DNA of 64,000 nt from Aliibacillus thermotolerans (GCF_027853235.1 NZ_WKJG01000100.1:29051-93050), one strand, 5' to 3'; shown: positions 19,962 through 29,186, counted from the first letter of the stretch. The notes: generated by a model from the letters alone, not told the origin. Numbers and translations are program-made.

Positions 19962-21170
19962 ATGTTACGGAATCAAAGTGTCGGAGGGATGAGCGCTTTT
20001 CTCATTGTATGTTTTACCATCCTACTTATTTTATATCCAAAAGATGTGTTAGAAGCATCTCAAAATGGATTAAAAGTGTGGAGTGAATCTGTTCTTCCGG
20101 CTCTTTTACCTTTTTTCATTACGGCAGAGTTACTGATTGCTTTTGGAGTCGTAAGTTTCGTTGGCGTTTTGTTAGAACCATTCATGCGTCCTTTATTCAA
20201 TGTTCCCGGACAAGGTGGATTCGTTTGGGCGATGGGACTTGCTTCTGGCTTTCCGGCCGGAGCAAAATTAACCGTAGAGCTACGAAAAAAGAAACAGCTC
20301 ACAAAAGAAGAAGCAGAGCGATTAATTTGTTTTACGAATTCATCCAGCCCTTTATTTATTTTCGGTGCAGTGGCGGTTGGTTTTTTTCACGATGCAACAC
20401 TCGGTTTACTTCTTGCTGCTTCTCATTATAGCGCCAATACATGTGTCGGGATTTTTATGCGATTTTACAAACGATCTGCTCCACCTTCTCAAGCAGCTTC
20501 CTCAAAAACAAATTTGAAAATGGCTTTTCATGCTTTGTTGGAAGAACAACAACGAAACAAAAAACCGTTTGGACAAATCTTAGGAGATGCCGTCGTTTCA
20601 TCGATTCATACTCTTTTTATGATTGGTGGTTTCATCGTTTTATTTTCTGTGTTATATCGAATCTTACTCGTTACCGGAGCTATTCATTTTTTCTCCCTCA
20701 TCCCATCTTTTTTTCTTTCTCTTTTTTCGTTGGCTGAAGTGTTAGCATTTCCATGGTTATCTGGATTTTTTGAAATCACGATCGGAAGTAAATTGATTAG
20801 TGATTTAACCGACGTTCCCTTAATCGAAAAAGTTGTCATCACCAGTTTTGTTCTCGGTTTTAGTGGTTTTTCCGTGCAAGCGCAAGTTGCCAGTTTGTTA
20901 GCAAATACCAATATTCGTTTCCTTCCTTATTTTATCGCTCGCTGGATTCACGGGATACTTGCGGCCGTGTTTTCTTTATTATTTTGGGACGTTTTATACG
21001 TAAGAAGATGGGATCATCCAGTGATCACCACTCCGGAGGGAGAAGATGTGTTGACGCTCATTTGGATGAAAACGATCGAATGGTTTTCTCAGCATGGAGT
21101 GAAGGTGACAATATTATCATTATTTTTATACATTTTTCTGCTACACAGACATAGAAGCCCCAGTAAGTGA
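19962..21170 (+). CDS. ylbJ: YlbJ, sporulation integral membrane protein
   Basis: A 402-residue protein with about eight membrane helices and nucleoside-recognition (Gate) type repeats: LPALLPFFITAELLI and FSGFSVQAQVAS. YlbJ is a sigma-E regulated protein needed for spore formation in B. subtilis, possibly in transport across forespore membranes. ATG 19962 follows AAGGAGGCC. It is divergent from ylbK and convergent with coaD. Confidence 0.93.
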   Translation: MLRNQSVGGMSAFLIVCFTILLILYPKDVLEASQNGLKVWSESVLPALLPFFITAELLIAFGVVSFVGVLLEPFMRPLFNVPGQGGFVWAMGLASGFPAGAKLTVELRKKKQLTKEEAERLICFTNSSSPLFIFGAVAVGFFHDATLGLLLAASHYSANTCVGIFMRFYKRSAPPSQAASSKTNLKMAFHALLEEQQRNKKPFGQILGDAVVSSIHTLFMIGGFIVLFSVLYRILLVTGAIHFFSLIPSFFLSLFSLAEVLAFPWLSGFFEITIGSKLISDLTDVPLIEKVVITSFVLGFSGFSVQAQVASLLANTNIRFLPYFIARWIHGILAAVFSLLFWDVLYVRRWDHPVITTPEGEDVLTLIWMKTIEWFSQHGVKVTILSLFLYIFLLHRHRSPSK

Positions 21171-21189
21171 AAACTATCACTCACTGGGG
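21158..21189. terminator. Inverted repeat across the ylbJ stop codon
   Basis: CCCCAGT.AGTGA pairs with TCACT.ACTGGGG (12 bp, one mismatch). It overlaps the ylbJ stop and lies between convergent ylbJ and coaD. No T-run follows on either strand, so intrinsic termination is uncertain. Confidence 0.45.
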
Positions 21190-21214
21190 AAGCTGAAATG
21201 ATTCCACTATGAAA

Positions 21215-21700
21215 CTAACTTTGTCGGTATTTCTCTTTTAACGCACGTTGGACAATTGGTGGCACGAGGTCTTCCACATTCGCATCATATTTCGCAACCT
21301 CTTTTACAATGCTGGAACTTAAATATGAATATTGATTGTTTGTCATCATAAAAAATGTTTCAACTTGTGGATATAGTTTTCGGTTGATTGAAGCTGCTTG
21401 CATTTCATATTCAAAGTCTGATACAGCGCGTAATCCTCGAACAATGGTTGTAGCGTCTTTCTCTTGTACATAGTCAACTAAAAGACCATTAAAAGAGTCG
21501 ACCTCTACGTTCGCAATATTTCTGACAGAATCAGCGATCATTTCCATCCTTTCTTCTACGGTAAACAGCGGTACTTTATTTCGATTATGTAAGACCGCGA
21601 CAATCACTTTATCAAAAACACGCGCGCTACGTTCGATAATATCCATATGGCCATATGTAATCGGATCAAAACTACCAGGATATACCGCAACCGCTCCCAT
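21215..21700 (-). CDS. coaD: CoaD, phosphopantetheine adenylyltransferase
   Basis: Fourth step of coenzyme A synthesis: transfers AMP to 4'-phosphopantetheine. The 161-residue protein has the [15 protein letters not shown] (T/HxGH) site, [13 protein letters not shown], and the SSSIVKEVA motif. ATG 21700 follows GGAGGGGG; the frame extends 25 codons upstream into rsmD without support. It is 14 bp from rsmD, the common rsmD-coaD pair. Confidence 0.96.
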   Translation of the reverse strand: MGAVAVYPGSFDPITYGHMDIIERSARVFDKVIVAVLHNRNKVPLFTVEERMEMIADSVRNIANVEVDSFNGLLVDYVQEKDATTIVRGLRAVSDFEYEMQAASINRKLYPQVETFFMMTNNQYSYLSSSIVKEVAKYDANVEDLVPPIVQRALKEKYRQS

Positions 21701-21714
21701 ATGATCCCCCTCCT

Positions 21715-22269
21715 TTACAATTCGTTCACAAATAATGACACGCTTGTATCTCCATATTCGTAGGTCTGTTGACAATGTAACGATGAGATGTATCGTGGCG
21801 CTTGATACGTCGAGCGGTGTTCACAATAGATGAGTCCGTCCTTTTTTAATAATTGGTGTTGCGCTAATTTTTTTAAAACTTGTTCAAAATTTGAATCATT
21901 ATAAGGTGGATCCATACAGATAAGATCAAATGACTGTTTTTGCCGAAAAAGCCGTAAAATTGCTCGCTCTACATCCATCTGATACACTTCACATACCGAA
22001 AGTGCCTCTAACGTTTTCAAGTTACTGCGAATGGCATGACATGCACTTCGATTTTTATCTACAAAAATAAACGACGAAAATCCTCTACTTAAAGCCTCAA
22101 TACCTAAATTCCCAGAACCAGCGTATAAGTCTAAACCGCTCCCCCCATCAAAATAAGGACCTATCCGATGGAACATGGCTTCTTTCACTTTATCGGAAGT
22201 TGGACGTGTTTTCATTCCGGATGGGGCTTTTAAGAGACGACCTTTCCATTTTCCTGAAATTACGCGCAC
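21715..22269 (-). CDS. rsmD: RsmD, 16S rRNA G966 N2-methyltransferase
   Basis: The 184-residue SAM methyltransferase has the N-terminal [15 protein letters not shown] and [13 protein letters not shown] motifs, the SAM loop [18 protein letters not shown], and the catalytic DPPY. GTG 22269 is preferred: it stands 5 bases after GGAGG and gives the family start; the GTG 12 bp upstream lies within that SD. It is operonic with coaD. Confidence 0.94.
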   Translation of the reverse strand: MRVISGKWKGRLLKAPSGMKTRPTSDKVKEAMFHRIGPYFDGGSGLDLYAGSGNLGIEALSRGFSSFIFVDKNRSACHAIRSNLKTLEALSVCEVYQMDVERAILRLFRQKQSFDLICMDPPYNDSNFEQVLKKLAQHQLLKKDGLIYCEHRSTYQAPRYISSLHCQQTYEYGDTSVSLFVNEL

Positions 22270-22350
22270 ACAAACCTCCACCTTTACTCTTCGTCAACAT
22301 GATCGCTTTTTATCCTATCACAAAATAATTCTCCGGCAAAGGAAAGATTT

Positions 22351-22461
22351 TCACCACTTTTTTTGTAATGAAGTATAAAAGTTGATAAATTGTCCATAAT
22401 GACTACCAGCAGCATGTAATCCATGTTGCTGTAACCGCGGAGAAGGCTTACGTTTCCCCAT
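22351..22461 (-). CDS. Small basic protein, 36 residues, unrecognised
   Basis: A short frame beginning MGKRKPSPRL and ending FYTSLQKKW, preceded by a strong SD GGAGGAAG 8 bases before ATG 22461. It lies in the gap upstream of rsmD on the same strand, with stop 81 bp before rsmD. Composition is basic and aromatic. I do not recognise a family. Support is the SD, position and sensible composition. Confidence 0.5.
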   Translation of the reverse strand: MGKRKPSPRLQQHGLHAAGSHYGQFINFYTSLQKKW

Positions 22462-22511
22462 AAGTTCTTCCTCCGGTTTCTCCTCTCCCATCGCCCGAAA
22501 AATATACGGGC

Positions 22512-22542
22512 AAGGCTGTTTCTCGTATTGAGAAACAGCCTT
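22512..22542 (-). terminator. Hairpin directly after the MFS gene
   Basis: A 13-bp perfect stem AAGGCTGTTTCTC/GAGAAACAGCCTT with 5-nt loop lies 6 bp beyond the MFS stop codon. The T-run is better on the plus side (TTATTTTTT). A second small hairpin GCCCG/CGGGC follows on the minus side. Confidence 0.65.
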
Positions 22543-22547
22543 ATTTT

Positions 22548-23744
22548 TTACGTGCTTCTGTTTTTCATGCGGGGAACGATGTTTTTTTTCATCACAACTA
22601 GGCCGATGATGAGTAGGAAGGAAGAAAATAGAAATAAGCTTCTAATTCCTAATTGAGCTGCTATCATACCTGCAGTCATGGGCCCAAGCATGTTCCCGAG
22701 AAATAGAAAACTATTGGAAAATCCGTACGTTCTACTTTCCATCCCTTCCGGCGCCAAACGACGAATTAACGCATTTGCAGCTGGGAGAAGACCACCAAGA
22801 CATAACCCTATCATAAAACGCATCGTAATTAACTGCCATAATTCTGTGACAAACGCTTGCGGAATGGAAAATAGGACAGCCCCGATAAGCGCAGCCAACA
22901 ATACATATTGGGCTCCTTTTTTATCACTTAATTTTCCTAATTGAGGAGAAGCAAGCATGTTAGCAAATCCCATCGCAGACACCGCTAGTCCTGCATAAAA
23001 AGCACTGTTTACACCAGCACTTAATTCATCCACAAAAAGTGAAATCATCGGGTTAATTCCGACCAATGCAAATTGAATTAAAAATACAACGAGAAAAATC
23101 GACGGTATCGGTCGAACGGATACGATTTTTTTGAAATCTTGTTTCGTGCTCGTTTTCTCTTCATTTTTTGGAGCTTGAAAGGATTCCTTCACAAGAAAAT
23201 AAACCGCAATGGTCGCAATACCAATGAAAATACCGGTTAAATTAAAAATAGCCCGAAAGCCAAAAACATTCGCCAAAAGTCCACCAAATAACGGGCCGCA
23301 AATACTTCCAGAAACCGAACCTGCTTGTAAAATGCCTAACGCATAACCGACATGTTTTTTTGGAGTATTTGTCGATACGAGGGTAATGGCCGCTGGATTA
23401 AATCCTGAAATCACACCATTTAATAACCGAAAGAAAAAAAGACTCCACGGCCCCGTGGCAAATCCCATCAATACCATGACAATCGACATACCAACGCCAG
23501 ATCGTAACACCATGAGTTTTCTTCCGTATCGATCGGCCAACTTCCCCCATAAAGGAGAGACGAGAAAAGCACTAAAAAAGTTGATACCAAAAATAAGACC
23601 TGACCAGATGCTTACCTGCTCAGGGTCAGTGACTCCTAATTGTTGTAAATATAATGGCAAAAAAGGAATAATCATGGTCATACCTGCCATGACAATGAAT
23701 ACAGATACCGTTAAGATATAAAGATTTTTCTTCCATTCTTCCAT
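22548..23744 (-). CDS. Major facilitator superfamily transporter, drug-efflux type
   Basis: A 398-residue protein with 12 predicted membrane helices. The loop 2-3 motif A is GKLADRYGRKLMVL, with a second copy GKLSDKKGAQYVL in the C-half, and motif C-like GSICGPLFGG in helix 5. This resembles DHA1 multidrug exporters such as NorA/TetA relatives; the substrate is unknown. ATG 23744 follows AAAGGAGTATGCGCGC. Confidence 0.85.
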   Translation of the reverse strand: MEEWKKNLYILTVSVFIVMAGMTMIIPFLPLYLQQLGVTDPEQVSIWSGLIFGINFFSAFLVSPLWGKLADRYGRKLMVLRSGVGMSIVMVLMGFATGPWSLFFFRLLNGVISGFNPAAITLVSTNTPKKHVGYALGILQAGSVSGSICGPLFGGLLANVFGFRAIFNLTGIFIGIATIAVYFLVKESFQAPKNEEKTSTKQDFKKIVSVRPIPSIFLVVFLIQFALVGINPMISLFVDELSAGVNSAFYAGLAVSAMGFANMLASPQLGKLSDKKGAQYVLLAALIGAVLFSIPQAFVTELWQLITMRFMIGLCLGGLLPAANALIRRLAPEGMESRTYGFSNSFLFLGNMLGPMTAGMIAAQLGIRSLFLFSSFLLIIGLVVMKKNIVPRMKNRST

Positions 23745-23814
23745 GCGCGCATACTCCTTTTGCGTCCATCCTATTATACCGTTCTATACGAGCAAACTCA
23801 AAATATGCGCACAC

Positions 23815-24090
23815 TTATATGCCAATATTGTAATCAAATCTCTCGCGCGGATGGAGCGGCTTTTTAAATTCAGTTTTCACTTCCGGCTTTTTGGAAAGCT
23901 CTACTTTTTCTATAAAAGGAAGAAGACGAAGTTGTTTGACCGTTTTCTCCGCATCATCTTGATTACAGTAAAGAATGACATAGTTGAACCGCTTCGATAC
24001 GTGATGAATGACTCCGTACTTGCGCAATTGTCGAATTTGTTTTTTGGACCGAACCCACACGGCAATTCCCACCCGCTTCGTAATCATCAT
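23815..24090 (-). CDS. ylbG: YlbG family protein (DUF2129)
   Basis: A 91-residue protein matching the YlbG family: GIAVWVRSKKQIRQLRKYG, YVILYCNQDDAEKTV and a C-terminal FDYNIGI. Function unknown. ATG 24090 follows AAGGAGTGTGT; ATG 24087 is equally in frame. The frame extends 20 codons further without an SD. In B. subtilis ylbG lies directly before rsmD; here the MFS gene has been inserted between. Confidence 0.88.
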   Translation of the reverse strand: MMITKRVGIAVWVRSKKQIRQLRKYGVIHHVSKRFNYVILYCNQDDAEKTVKQLRLLPFIEKVELSKKPEVKTEFKKPLHPRERFDYNIGI

Positions 24091-24189
24091 ACACACTCCT
24101 TGTCTCCGTTCCTCGCGGGAAAACGTGTCGTTTTCTTTTAAGTGTAGCATTCACCCCTTCTATTGACAAATGGATTTTCGTTAGTTTGC

Positions 24190-24219
24190 TTGACAACGTC
24201 CTCTCCTTTCTCGGATACT
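24190..24219 (+). promoter_or_regulatory. Sigma-A-type promoter of proBA
   Basis: TTGACA (24190-24195) is followed after 18 bp by GATACT (24214-24219). Transcription would start near 24226, leaving a leader of about 140 nt before proB. Confidence 0.65.
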
Positions 24220-24226
24220 AGTAGAC

Positions 24227-24310
24227 GAGAATAAAAGGGAACAACCGTTGTTCTCATAAAGGGAATGAAACGGAACTCTTCCGTCCTTTACGGGGACTGA
24301 AGAGTTTTTT
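24227..24310 (+). promoter_or_regulatory. Leader attenuator of proBA with competing hairpins
   Basis: The leader holds a terminator (AACTCTTC.GTCC/GGAC.GAAGAGTT, 24274-24306, then six T). A mutually exclusive hairpin, AAAGG, a 7-nt bulge, ACGGAA-CTC-TTCCGT, CCTTT (24258-24289), would sequester the terminator's 5' arm. An upstream stem (GAACAA/TTGTTC, 24239-24253) and a second AAAGGGAA repeat precede it. No T-box sequence (AGGGTGG...) is present, although proBA operons of relatives are often T-box regulated. The ligand or factor is unknown. Confidence 0.6.
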
Positions 24311-24363
24311 GTTACATCTTTGTATCATAAACAAATTTATATGTCTAAACTTAGGTGATCATA

Positions 24364-25509
24364 GTGAAAAAAGAACGAATCGTTGTTAAAATAGGTAGTA
24401 GCTCTCTTACTCGTCCGGATGGTAGTTTAAGTCGCTCGCAACTGAATCATTATGTGAAAGAAATTGCTTCCTTGCGCGCTCTTGGGCATGAAGTGATTCT
24501 TATTTCCTCAGGTGCCGTGGCAGCTGGATTTGGAGGACTAAAATATCCTTCCCGTCCCGTCACTCTTCCAGGAAAGCAAGCGGCTGCTGCAGTTGGTCAA
24601 GGACTACTCATGCAAGCTTATACAGAAGCTTTTGACGAGTACGATATCGAAACCGGACAAATTTTGCTTACAAGAAGTAACTTTTCTAACAAGGAACAGT
24701 ACCAAAATGCTTACGCGACGCTCACGGAACTGTTACGTCGAGGCGTGTTGCCTATTATTAATGAAAATGATTCTATCGCCGTTGACGAATTAACCTTTGG
24801 AGACAATGATATGTTATCTGCTCTCGTTGGTGGTCTCGTTCATGCGGACTGTCTCCTCATTGTTACAGACATTAACGGAATTTATGACGCCAATCCAAAA
24901 GAATCCGAAAATGCAAAAAAATATCATTTTATTACTGAAATTACGGAAGAGCTTTACAAAGAAGCGGGAGACGCCGGGAGTAATGTTGGCACTGGAGGCA
25001 TGCGCTCAAAGTTAGAAGCAGCAGAAACAGCCTTGAACTTAGGGTTACGGGTATTTATTGGAGTTGCTGATCAAGAAGGTTCTTTTATGGACATTATGGA
25101 AGGAAAAGGGGACGGCACTTATATCGGTTTTTCAGGACAATTCATCTTAACAAATAAAAAACAGTGGCTCCTTCTTCATTCCTTACCAGCTGGAGAAGTG
25201 TACATTGATGATGGGGCGAAAAAAGCACTTTTACACAAAGGAAAAAGTTTGCTTCCGGTTGGTGTCATCAAAGTGACTGGTTATTTTGAACGTGGTGCCG
25301 TCGTAGAGGTAAAGGACGAAAAAGGAAATTTATTAGGAAAAGGACAAGTGAACATGTCCTTTGAAGAATTAGAAGCCATTAAAGGAAAATCAACACAAGA
25401 AGCAAGCGAACAAATTGACATGAAACGACCAGAAGTGATTCATCGCGACGATTGGGTCGATATTACAAAGGAGAGATTTAAATATGAGCATTATGACGGA
25501 ACAAGGTAA
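24364..25509 (+). CDS. proB: ProB, glutamate 5-kinase
   Basis: First step of proline synthesis: phosphorylates glutamate. The 381-residue protein has an amino-acid kinase domain (RIVVKIGSSSL, ISSGAVAAG, NENDSIAVDEL, FGDNDMLSALV, GGMRSKLEAA) and a C-terminal PUA domain (about 275-355). GTG 24364 lies after AGGTGAT; the GTG at 24355 lies within that SD. It overlaps proA by 26 bp. Confidence 0.96.
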   Translation: MKKERIVVKIGSSSLTRPDGSLSRSQLNHYVKEIASLRALGHEVILISSGAVAAGFGGLKYPSRPVTLPGKQAAAAVGQGLLMQAYTEAFDEYDIETGQILLTRSNFSNKEQYQNAYATLTELLRRGVLPIINENDSIAVDELTFGDNDMLSALVGGLVHADCLLIVTDINGIYDANPKESENAKKYHFITEITEELYKEAGDAGSNVGTGGMRSKLEAAETALNLGLRVFIGVADQEGSFMDIMEGKGDGTYIGFSGQFILTNKKQWLLLHSLPAGEVYIDDGAKKALLHKGKSLLPVGVIKVTGYFERGAVVEVKDEKGNLLGKGQVNMSFEELEAIKGKSTQEASEQIDMKRPEVIHRDDWVDITKERFKYEHYDGTR

Positions 25510-26731
25510 AAAAGCAAAACGTGGGAAAGAGGTTGTTTCTCAACTTCCCACCGAAAAGAAAAATCAATTACTGCAAAGGATGAGTGAGCAGCTGTTACTA
25601 GATAAAGAATCAATTTTAGCTGAAAACAAAAAAGATTTGGAAGCAGGTGAAAAAAACGGCCTATCCACTGCTTTGTTAGATCGGCTCCGGTTATCAGAAG
25701 AACGATTGCAAGGGATGGCAGATGGCTTTAAGCAAGTGGCGCAACTGGACGATCCAATTGGCGAAATACTGGATCGTTGGACAAGACCAAACGGCCTTCA
25801 AATAGAACAAGTGCGAGTTCCAATTGGAGTATTGGGGATTATTTACGAAGCGAGACCGAATGTTACCGCGGATGCGGTCGCTCTTTGTTTGAAAACGGGA
25901 AACGCCGCTTTTTTACGAGGAAGTTCTTCCGCTTACCATTCTAACCGTGCCATTATCGCTTCTATTTATCGAGCAATGGAAATGGAAGGCGTAACAACAG
26001 ATGCCGTTCAACTCGCTGAAGATCTGTCCCGAGAAGCAGCCGCGGAAATGTTTACGATGAACGACTATATCGACGTTCTCATCCCGCGCGGTGGCGCAGA
26101 TCTTATTCAAACTGTCGTCAAACAATCAACCATTCCCGTACTAGAAACCGGGGTGGGAAATTGTCACGTTTATATTGATGCGTCCGCATCAAAAGAAATG
26201 GGGATCTCCATTGCCGTGAATGCAAAAACAAACCGTCCTTCTGTTTGTAATGCAGCTGAAACGATTTTATTGCACGAAAAATGGGCAAAAGATCATGGAA
26301 AAGATCTCATTACAGCGCTATTAGAAGAGGACGTAGAAATCCGCGGTGATGAAGCGATTCAAACGTTATCAGAAAAAGTGATCCCAGCAACGGAAGACGA
26401 TTGGAAAGAAGAATACCTTGATTTAACTGTTGCCATGAAAACGGTCACAGACACAGAAGAAGCCATTACACACATTCGACATTACGGTACCGGCCATTCA
26501 GAAGCGATTGTCACTGAAACAGAAAAGCATAAAGACATGTTTATGGCAGAAGTCGATGCAGCAGCGCTCTATCACAATGCTTCCACTCGTTTTACAGATG
26601 GAGAGGAGTTTGGTTTTGGCGCGGAGATTGGAATTAGTACACAAAAATTACATGCCCGCGGACCAATGGGACTCCAGGCGTTAACTTCATTTAAATATAT
26701 CGTATCTGGAGATGGACAAATCAAACGATAA
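25484..26731 (+). CDS. proA: ProA, glutamate-5-semialdehyde dehydrogenase
   Basis: Reduces glutamyl-5-phosphate to the semialdehyde with NADPH. The 415-residue aldehyde-dehydrogenase-fold protein shows YEARPNVTADA, LKTGNAAFLRG, ETGVGNCHVY, and the catalytic Cys in NRPSVCNAAET. ATG 25484 follows AAAGGAGAG; it starts inside the proB end. Confidence 0.97.
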   Translation: MSIMTEQGKKAKRGKEVVSQLPTEKKNQLLQRMSEQLLLDKESILAENKKDLEAGEKNGLSTALLDRLRLSEERLQGMADGFKQVAQLDDPIGEILDRWTRPNGLQIEQVRVPIGVLGIIYEARPNVTADAVALCLKTGNAAFLRGSSSAYHSNRAIIASIYRAMEMEGVTTDAVQLAEDLSREAAAEMFTMNDYIDVLIPRGGADLIQTVVKQSTIPVLETGVGNCHVYIDASASKEMGISIAVNAKTNRPSVCNAAETILLHEKWAKDHGKDLITALLEEDVEIRGDEAIQTLSEKVIPATEDDWKEEYLDLTVAMKTVTDTEEAITHIRHYGTGHSEAIVTETEKHKDMFMAEVDAAALYHNASTRFTDGEEFGFGAEIGISTQKLHARGPMGLQALTSFKYIVSGDGQIKR

Positions 26732-26745
26732 AGGAGAGCGTCTTC

Positions 26746-27585
26746 ATGCTTAAAAATAAAAAAATTGCATTTATTGGTGCCGGATCCATGGCCGAGGCCA
26801 TCATTGCAGGATTAATTAGAAAAGAAATCATTTTTCCGGAGCAAATCATTGCAACAAACAAGTCGAACAAAGAGAGATTGCAATATTTAGAAAAAACTTA
26901 CGGAATCGAGACAACATCTTCTCAAGTAGAAGCAGTAGACGTAGCAGATATTGTCATTCTTGCGATGAAACCAAAACATATGGAAGATAGTGCCGTAACC
27001 ATTCGAAAGCAAATACACGAAGACCAGTTAGTTGTTTCGTTACTTGCAGGCACTTCTTCTTCCTATATTGAATCGTTACTTGAAAAAGAAATAGCTGTTA
27101 TCCGTACGATGCCAAATACTTCCGCCCATGTGGGAGAGTCAGCTACAGTCATTAGCAAAGGAACATTTGCATCGGAGGAACACGTGAAGATTGCCGCTAC
27201 CCTTTTTCAGGCCATTGGAACGGTCACCGTTTTAGCAGAAACAGACATGGATGTAGTTACTGGTATCTCCGGAAGTGGCCCTGCCTACTTCTACTACTTT
27301 ACGGAAGCAATGGAAGAGGTTGCGCAAGAAGCCGGTCTTTCTCCACAAGATGCAAAGGAACTTATCTGTCAAACGATTCTCGGAGTTGCGAAAAGATTAA
27401 TACAGACAGACAAATCACCAAAAGAATTGTATGAAGAAGTGATGAGTCCCGGAGGTACGACGGAAGCTGCTTTTCATGTTCTCAAGGAAAATGGCGTAAA
27501 AGAATCTTTTAAAGAAGCCATTCAAGCATCTATACATCGTTCCTCGGAATTAGGAAACGATAAAAAATCAGCAACGTTAAAATAA
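26746..27585 (+). CDS. proC: ProC, pyrroline-5-carboxylate reductase
   Basis: Last step of proline synthesis, P5C to proline with NAD(P)H. The 279-residue protein has the N-terminal dinucleotide fold IAFIGAGSMAEAII, VISLLAG-type strand (VVSLLAGTSS) and the C-terminal signature SPGGTTEAAFHVL. ATG 26746 follows AAAGGAGAGCG, 14 bp after proA. Having proB, proA and proC in one operon gives a complete proline route; B. subtilis splits them. Confidence 0.96.
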   Translation: MLKNKKIAFIGAGSMAEAIIAGLIRKEIIFPEQIIATNKSNKERLQYLEKTYGIETTSSQVEAVDVADIVILAMKPKHMEDSAVTIRKQIHEDQLVVSLLAGTSSSYIESLLEKEIAVIRTMPNTSAHVGESATVISKGTFASEEHVKIAATLFQAIGTVTVLAETDMDVVTGISGSGPAYFYYFTEAMEEVAQEAGLSPQDAKELICQTILGVAKRLIQTDKSPKELYEEVMSPGGTTEAAFHVLKENGVKESFKEAIQASIHRSSELGNDKKSATLK

Positions 27586-27604
27586 TGTGTTGGATCAATA
27601 AACA

Positions 27605-27639
27605 ATACGAGTCGAGAATGCACTTCCTTCGACTCGTAT
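27605..27639. terminator. Bidirectional terminator between proC and the aspartokinase
   Basis: An 11-bp perfect stem ATACGAGTCGA/TCGACTCGTAT with a 13-nt loop lies between the convergent genes. T-rich sequence flanks both sides. Confidence 0.7.
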
Positions 27640-27649
27640 CTTTGTTGAT

Positions 27650-29017
27650 TTATTGCAATACGTCTTTCGCCGCAAAAAACTCTCCGTATAGTCCTCGAAT
27701 GGCTTTATCGGCATCTTCCTCACTAATAGCAAAGGAAAGGGAGACTTCTGAAGAACCTTGGTTAATCATATCAATATTGATGTTCTCTTTCGCCAATGCT
27801 TTTGTCGCTCTTGCGGCAATTCCGATGGTTTCATGCATTCCTTCCCCGACAAGCATAATCATTGCGAATCCTTTTTCAATATGAGCATCATCCACCTCAA
27901 GTTCTTCTTTAATACGGCGAATAATCGTTTCTTCTTTTTCCTTTGTTAACTGATCCGCTTCTAAGATGACAGATGTGTCATCAATTCCTGATGGGATATG
28001 TTCGTAAGAGATACATTCATCTTCAATAATTTCCAGTAAACGGCGACCGAAACCAATTTCCCTGTTCATTAAATATTTACGAACGTAAATGGTTGCAAAA
28101 CCTTTTTGAGCAGCAATCCCAATGACTGGATTCTCTGAATATTCCCGCTCGCTTTCAATCATTGTCCCGCTACCATCCGGATTATTCGTGTTTTTTACAC
28201 ATACGGGAATATTGCTTCGAAAAGCAGGAATCAATGCTTCGTCATGGAAAACACCAAATCCGGCATAGGAAAGTTCCCGCATTTCTCGAAATGTCATTCT
28301 TTTAATTGGCGTTGGGTGGTCTACCACATTCGGATTGGCGGAGAAAACGGAATCTACATCAGTAAAGTTTTCATATAAGTCCGCTTTCACACCGGCAGCT
28401 ACGATGGAACCAGTTATGTCGGAACCACCACGTGGGAAAGTAACGATGCGACCACTTTTTGAATAGCCGAAAAATCCTGGAATAATTAAAATTCCATCTT
28501 TGTTTCGCAATTCATATAAGTGATCATATGTCTCCGGAAGGACTTGCGCATTCCCCGGTGTATCCGTCACATAAAGACGGGCGGTTTTCGGAGAAACGTA
28601 TTGCGCTCTGTGACCGAGATGTGTTAAATAATGCGCAATCAGTTTGGCATTATTATCCTCACCAGCTGCTTTGATTTGATCCATAAACACTCCTTCGTGG
28701 GAAGGATCGTAATCTGTTCTTTGTCGCAAATCTTTTTCAATTGTCTCAACAATGTGTTCATCAAGACCTAGCTCCGTTGCAATGTCGCGATACCGTTCTA
28801 CAATGAATTGTAAAACATCTTGCACATCTTCATTGTTCAATCGTTTTTCTCCCAGTTCAATGAGTAAATCAGTTACTTTCATGTCGTTATCGTGACGTTT
28901 ACCCGGTGCAGAAACGATTATGACTTTTCGTTCTGGATCCGAGGTAATAATATTTGTCACTTTTTTAATCTGTTTCGCATCTGCAAGGGAAGTTCCCCCA
29001 AATTTTGCTACTTTCAT
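27650..29017 (-). CDS. yclM: Aspartate kinase (YclM/ThrD type)
   Basis: Phosphorylates aspartate, the entry step to the Lys/Thr/Met and DAP pathways. The 455-residue monofunctional kinase begins MKVAKFGGTSLADA and has VSAPGKRH, FPRGGSDITGS, ENFTDVDSV, then two C-terminal ACT domains. The closest match I recognise is B. subtilis YclM, the aspartokinase III type. ATG 29017 follows GGAGAAC. The regulating amino acid cannot be read from sequence. Confidence 0.9.
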   Translation of the reverse strand: MKVAKFGGTSLADAKQIKKVTNIITSDPERKVIIVSAPGKRHDNDMKVTDLLIELGEKRLNNEDVQDVLQFIVERYRDIATELGLDEHIVETIEKDLRQRTDYDPSHEGVFMDQIKAAGEDNNAKLIAHYLTHLGHRAQYVSPKTARLYVTDTPGNAQVLPETYDHLYELRNKDGILIIPGFFGYSKSGRIVTFPRGGSDITGSIVAAGVKADLYENFTDVDSVFSANPNVVDHPTPIKRMTFREMRELSYAGFGVFHDEALIPAFRSNIPVCVKNTNNPDGSGTMIESEREYSENPVIGIAAQKGFATIYVRKYLMNREIGFGRRLLEIIEDECISYEHIPSGIDDTSVILEADQLTKEKEETIIRRIKEELEVDDAHIEKGFAMIMLVGEGMHETIGIAARATKALAKENINIDMINQGSSEVSLSFAISEEDADKAIRGLYGEFFAAKDVLQ

Positions 29018-29042
29018 CTTCGTTCTCCAACTCCTAATTGAT

Positions 29043-29186
29043 TCATCTCATTTTTTCAGAAATACGTGTATAAGCGTAACACAGGACACCACCACCTACA
29101 AAGCGTGCTAGTTTCCAAATTGCATCATTGTTTACACTATAAGAGGATGAGAAAAGACCTGACAGAATACACACCACATCTGACAT
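29043..29186 (-). CDS. Possible small protein, 47 residues
   Basis: Frame from ATG 29186 (SD GCGAGGATAC) to TGA 29043, beginning MSDVVCILSGLF, with a Gly-rich hydrophobic stretch ARFVGGGVLCYAY and a basic end. It lies between the aspartokinase and the next hypothetical gene on the same strand. The longer frame from 29261 overlaps that neighbour. No family recognised; it may be chance. Confidence 0.35.
   Translation of the reverse strand: MSDVVCILSGLFSSSYSVNNDAIWKLARFVGGGVLCYAYTRISEKMR

Noticed and set aside
24227..24310. T-box riboswitch for proBA
   Set aside because: The conserved T-box sequence and specifier-loop length are absent; only the terminator/antiterminator logic is similar.
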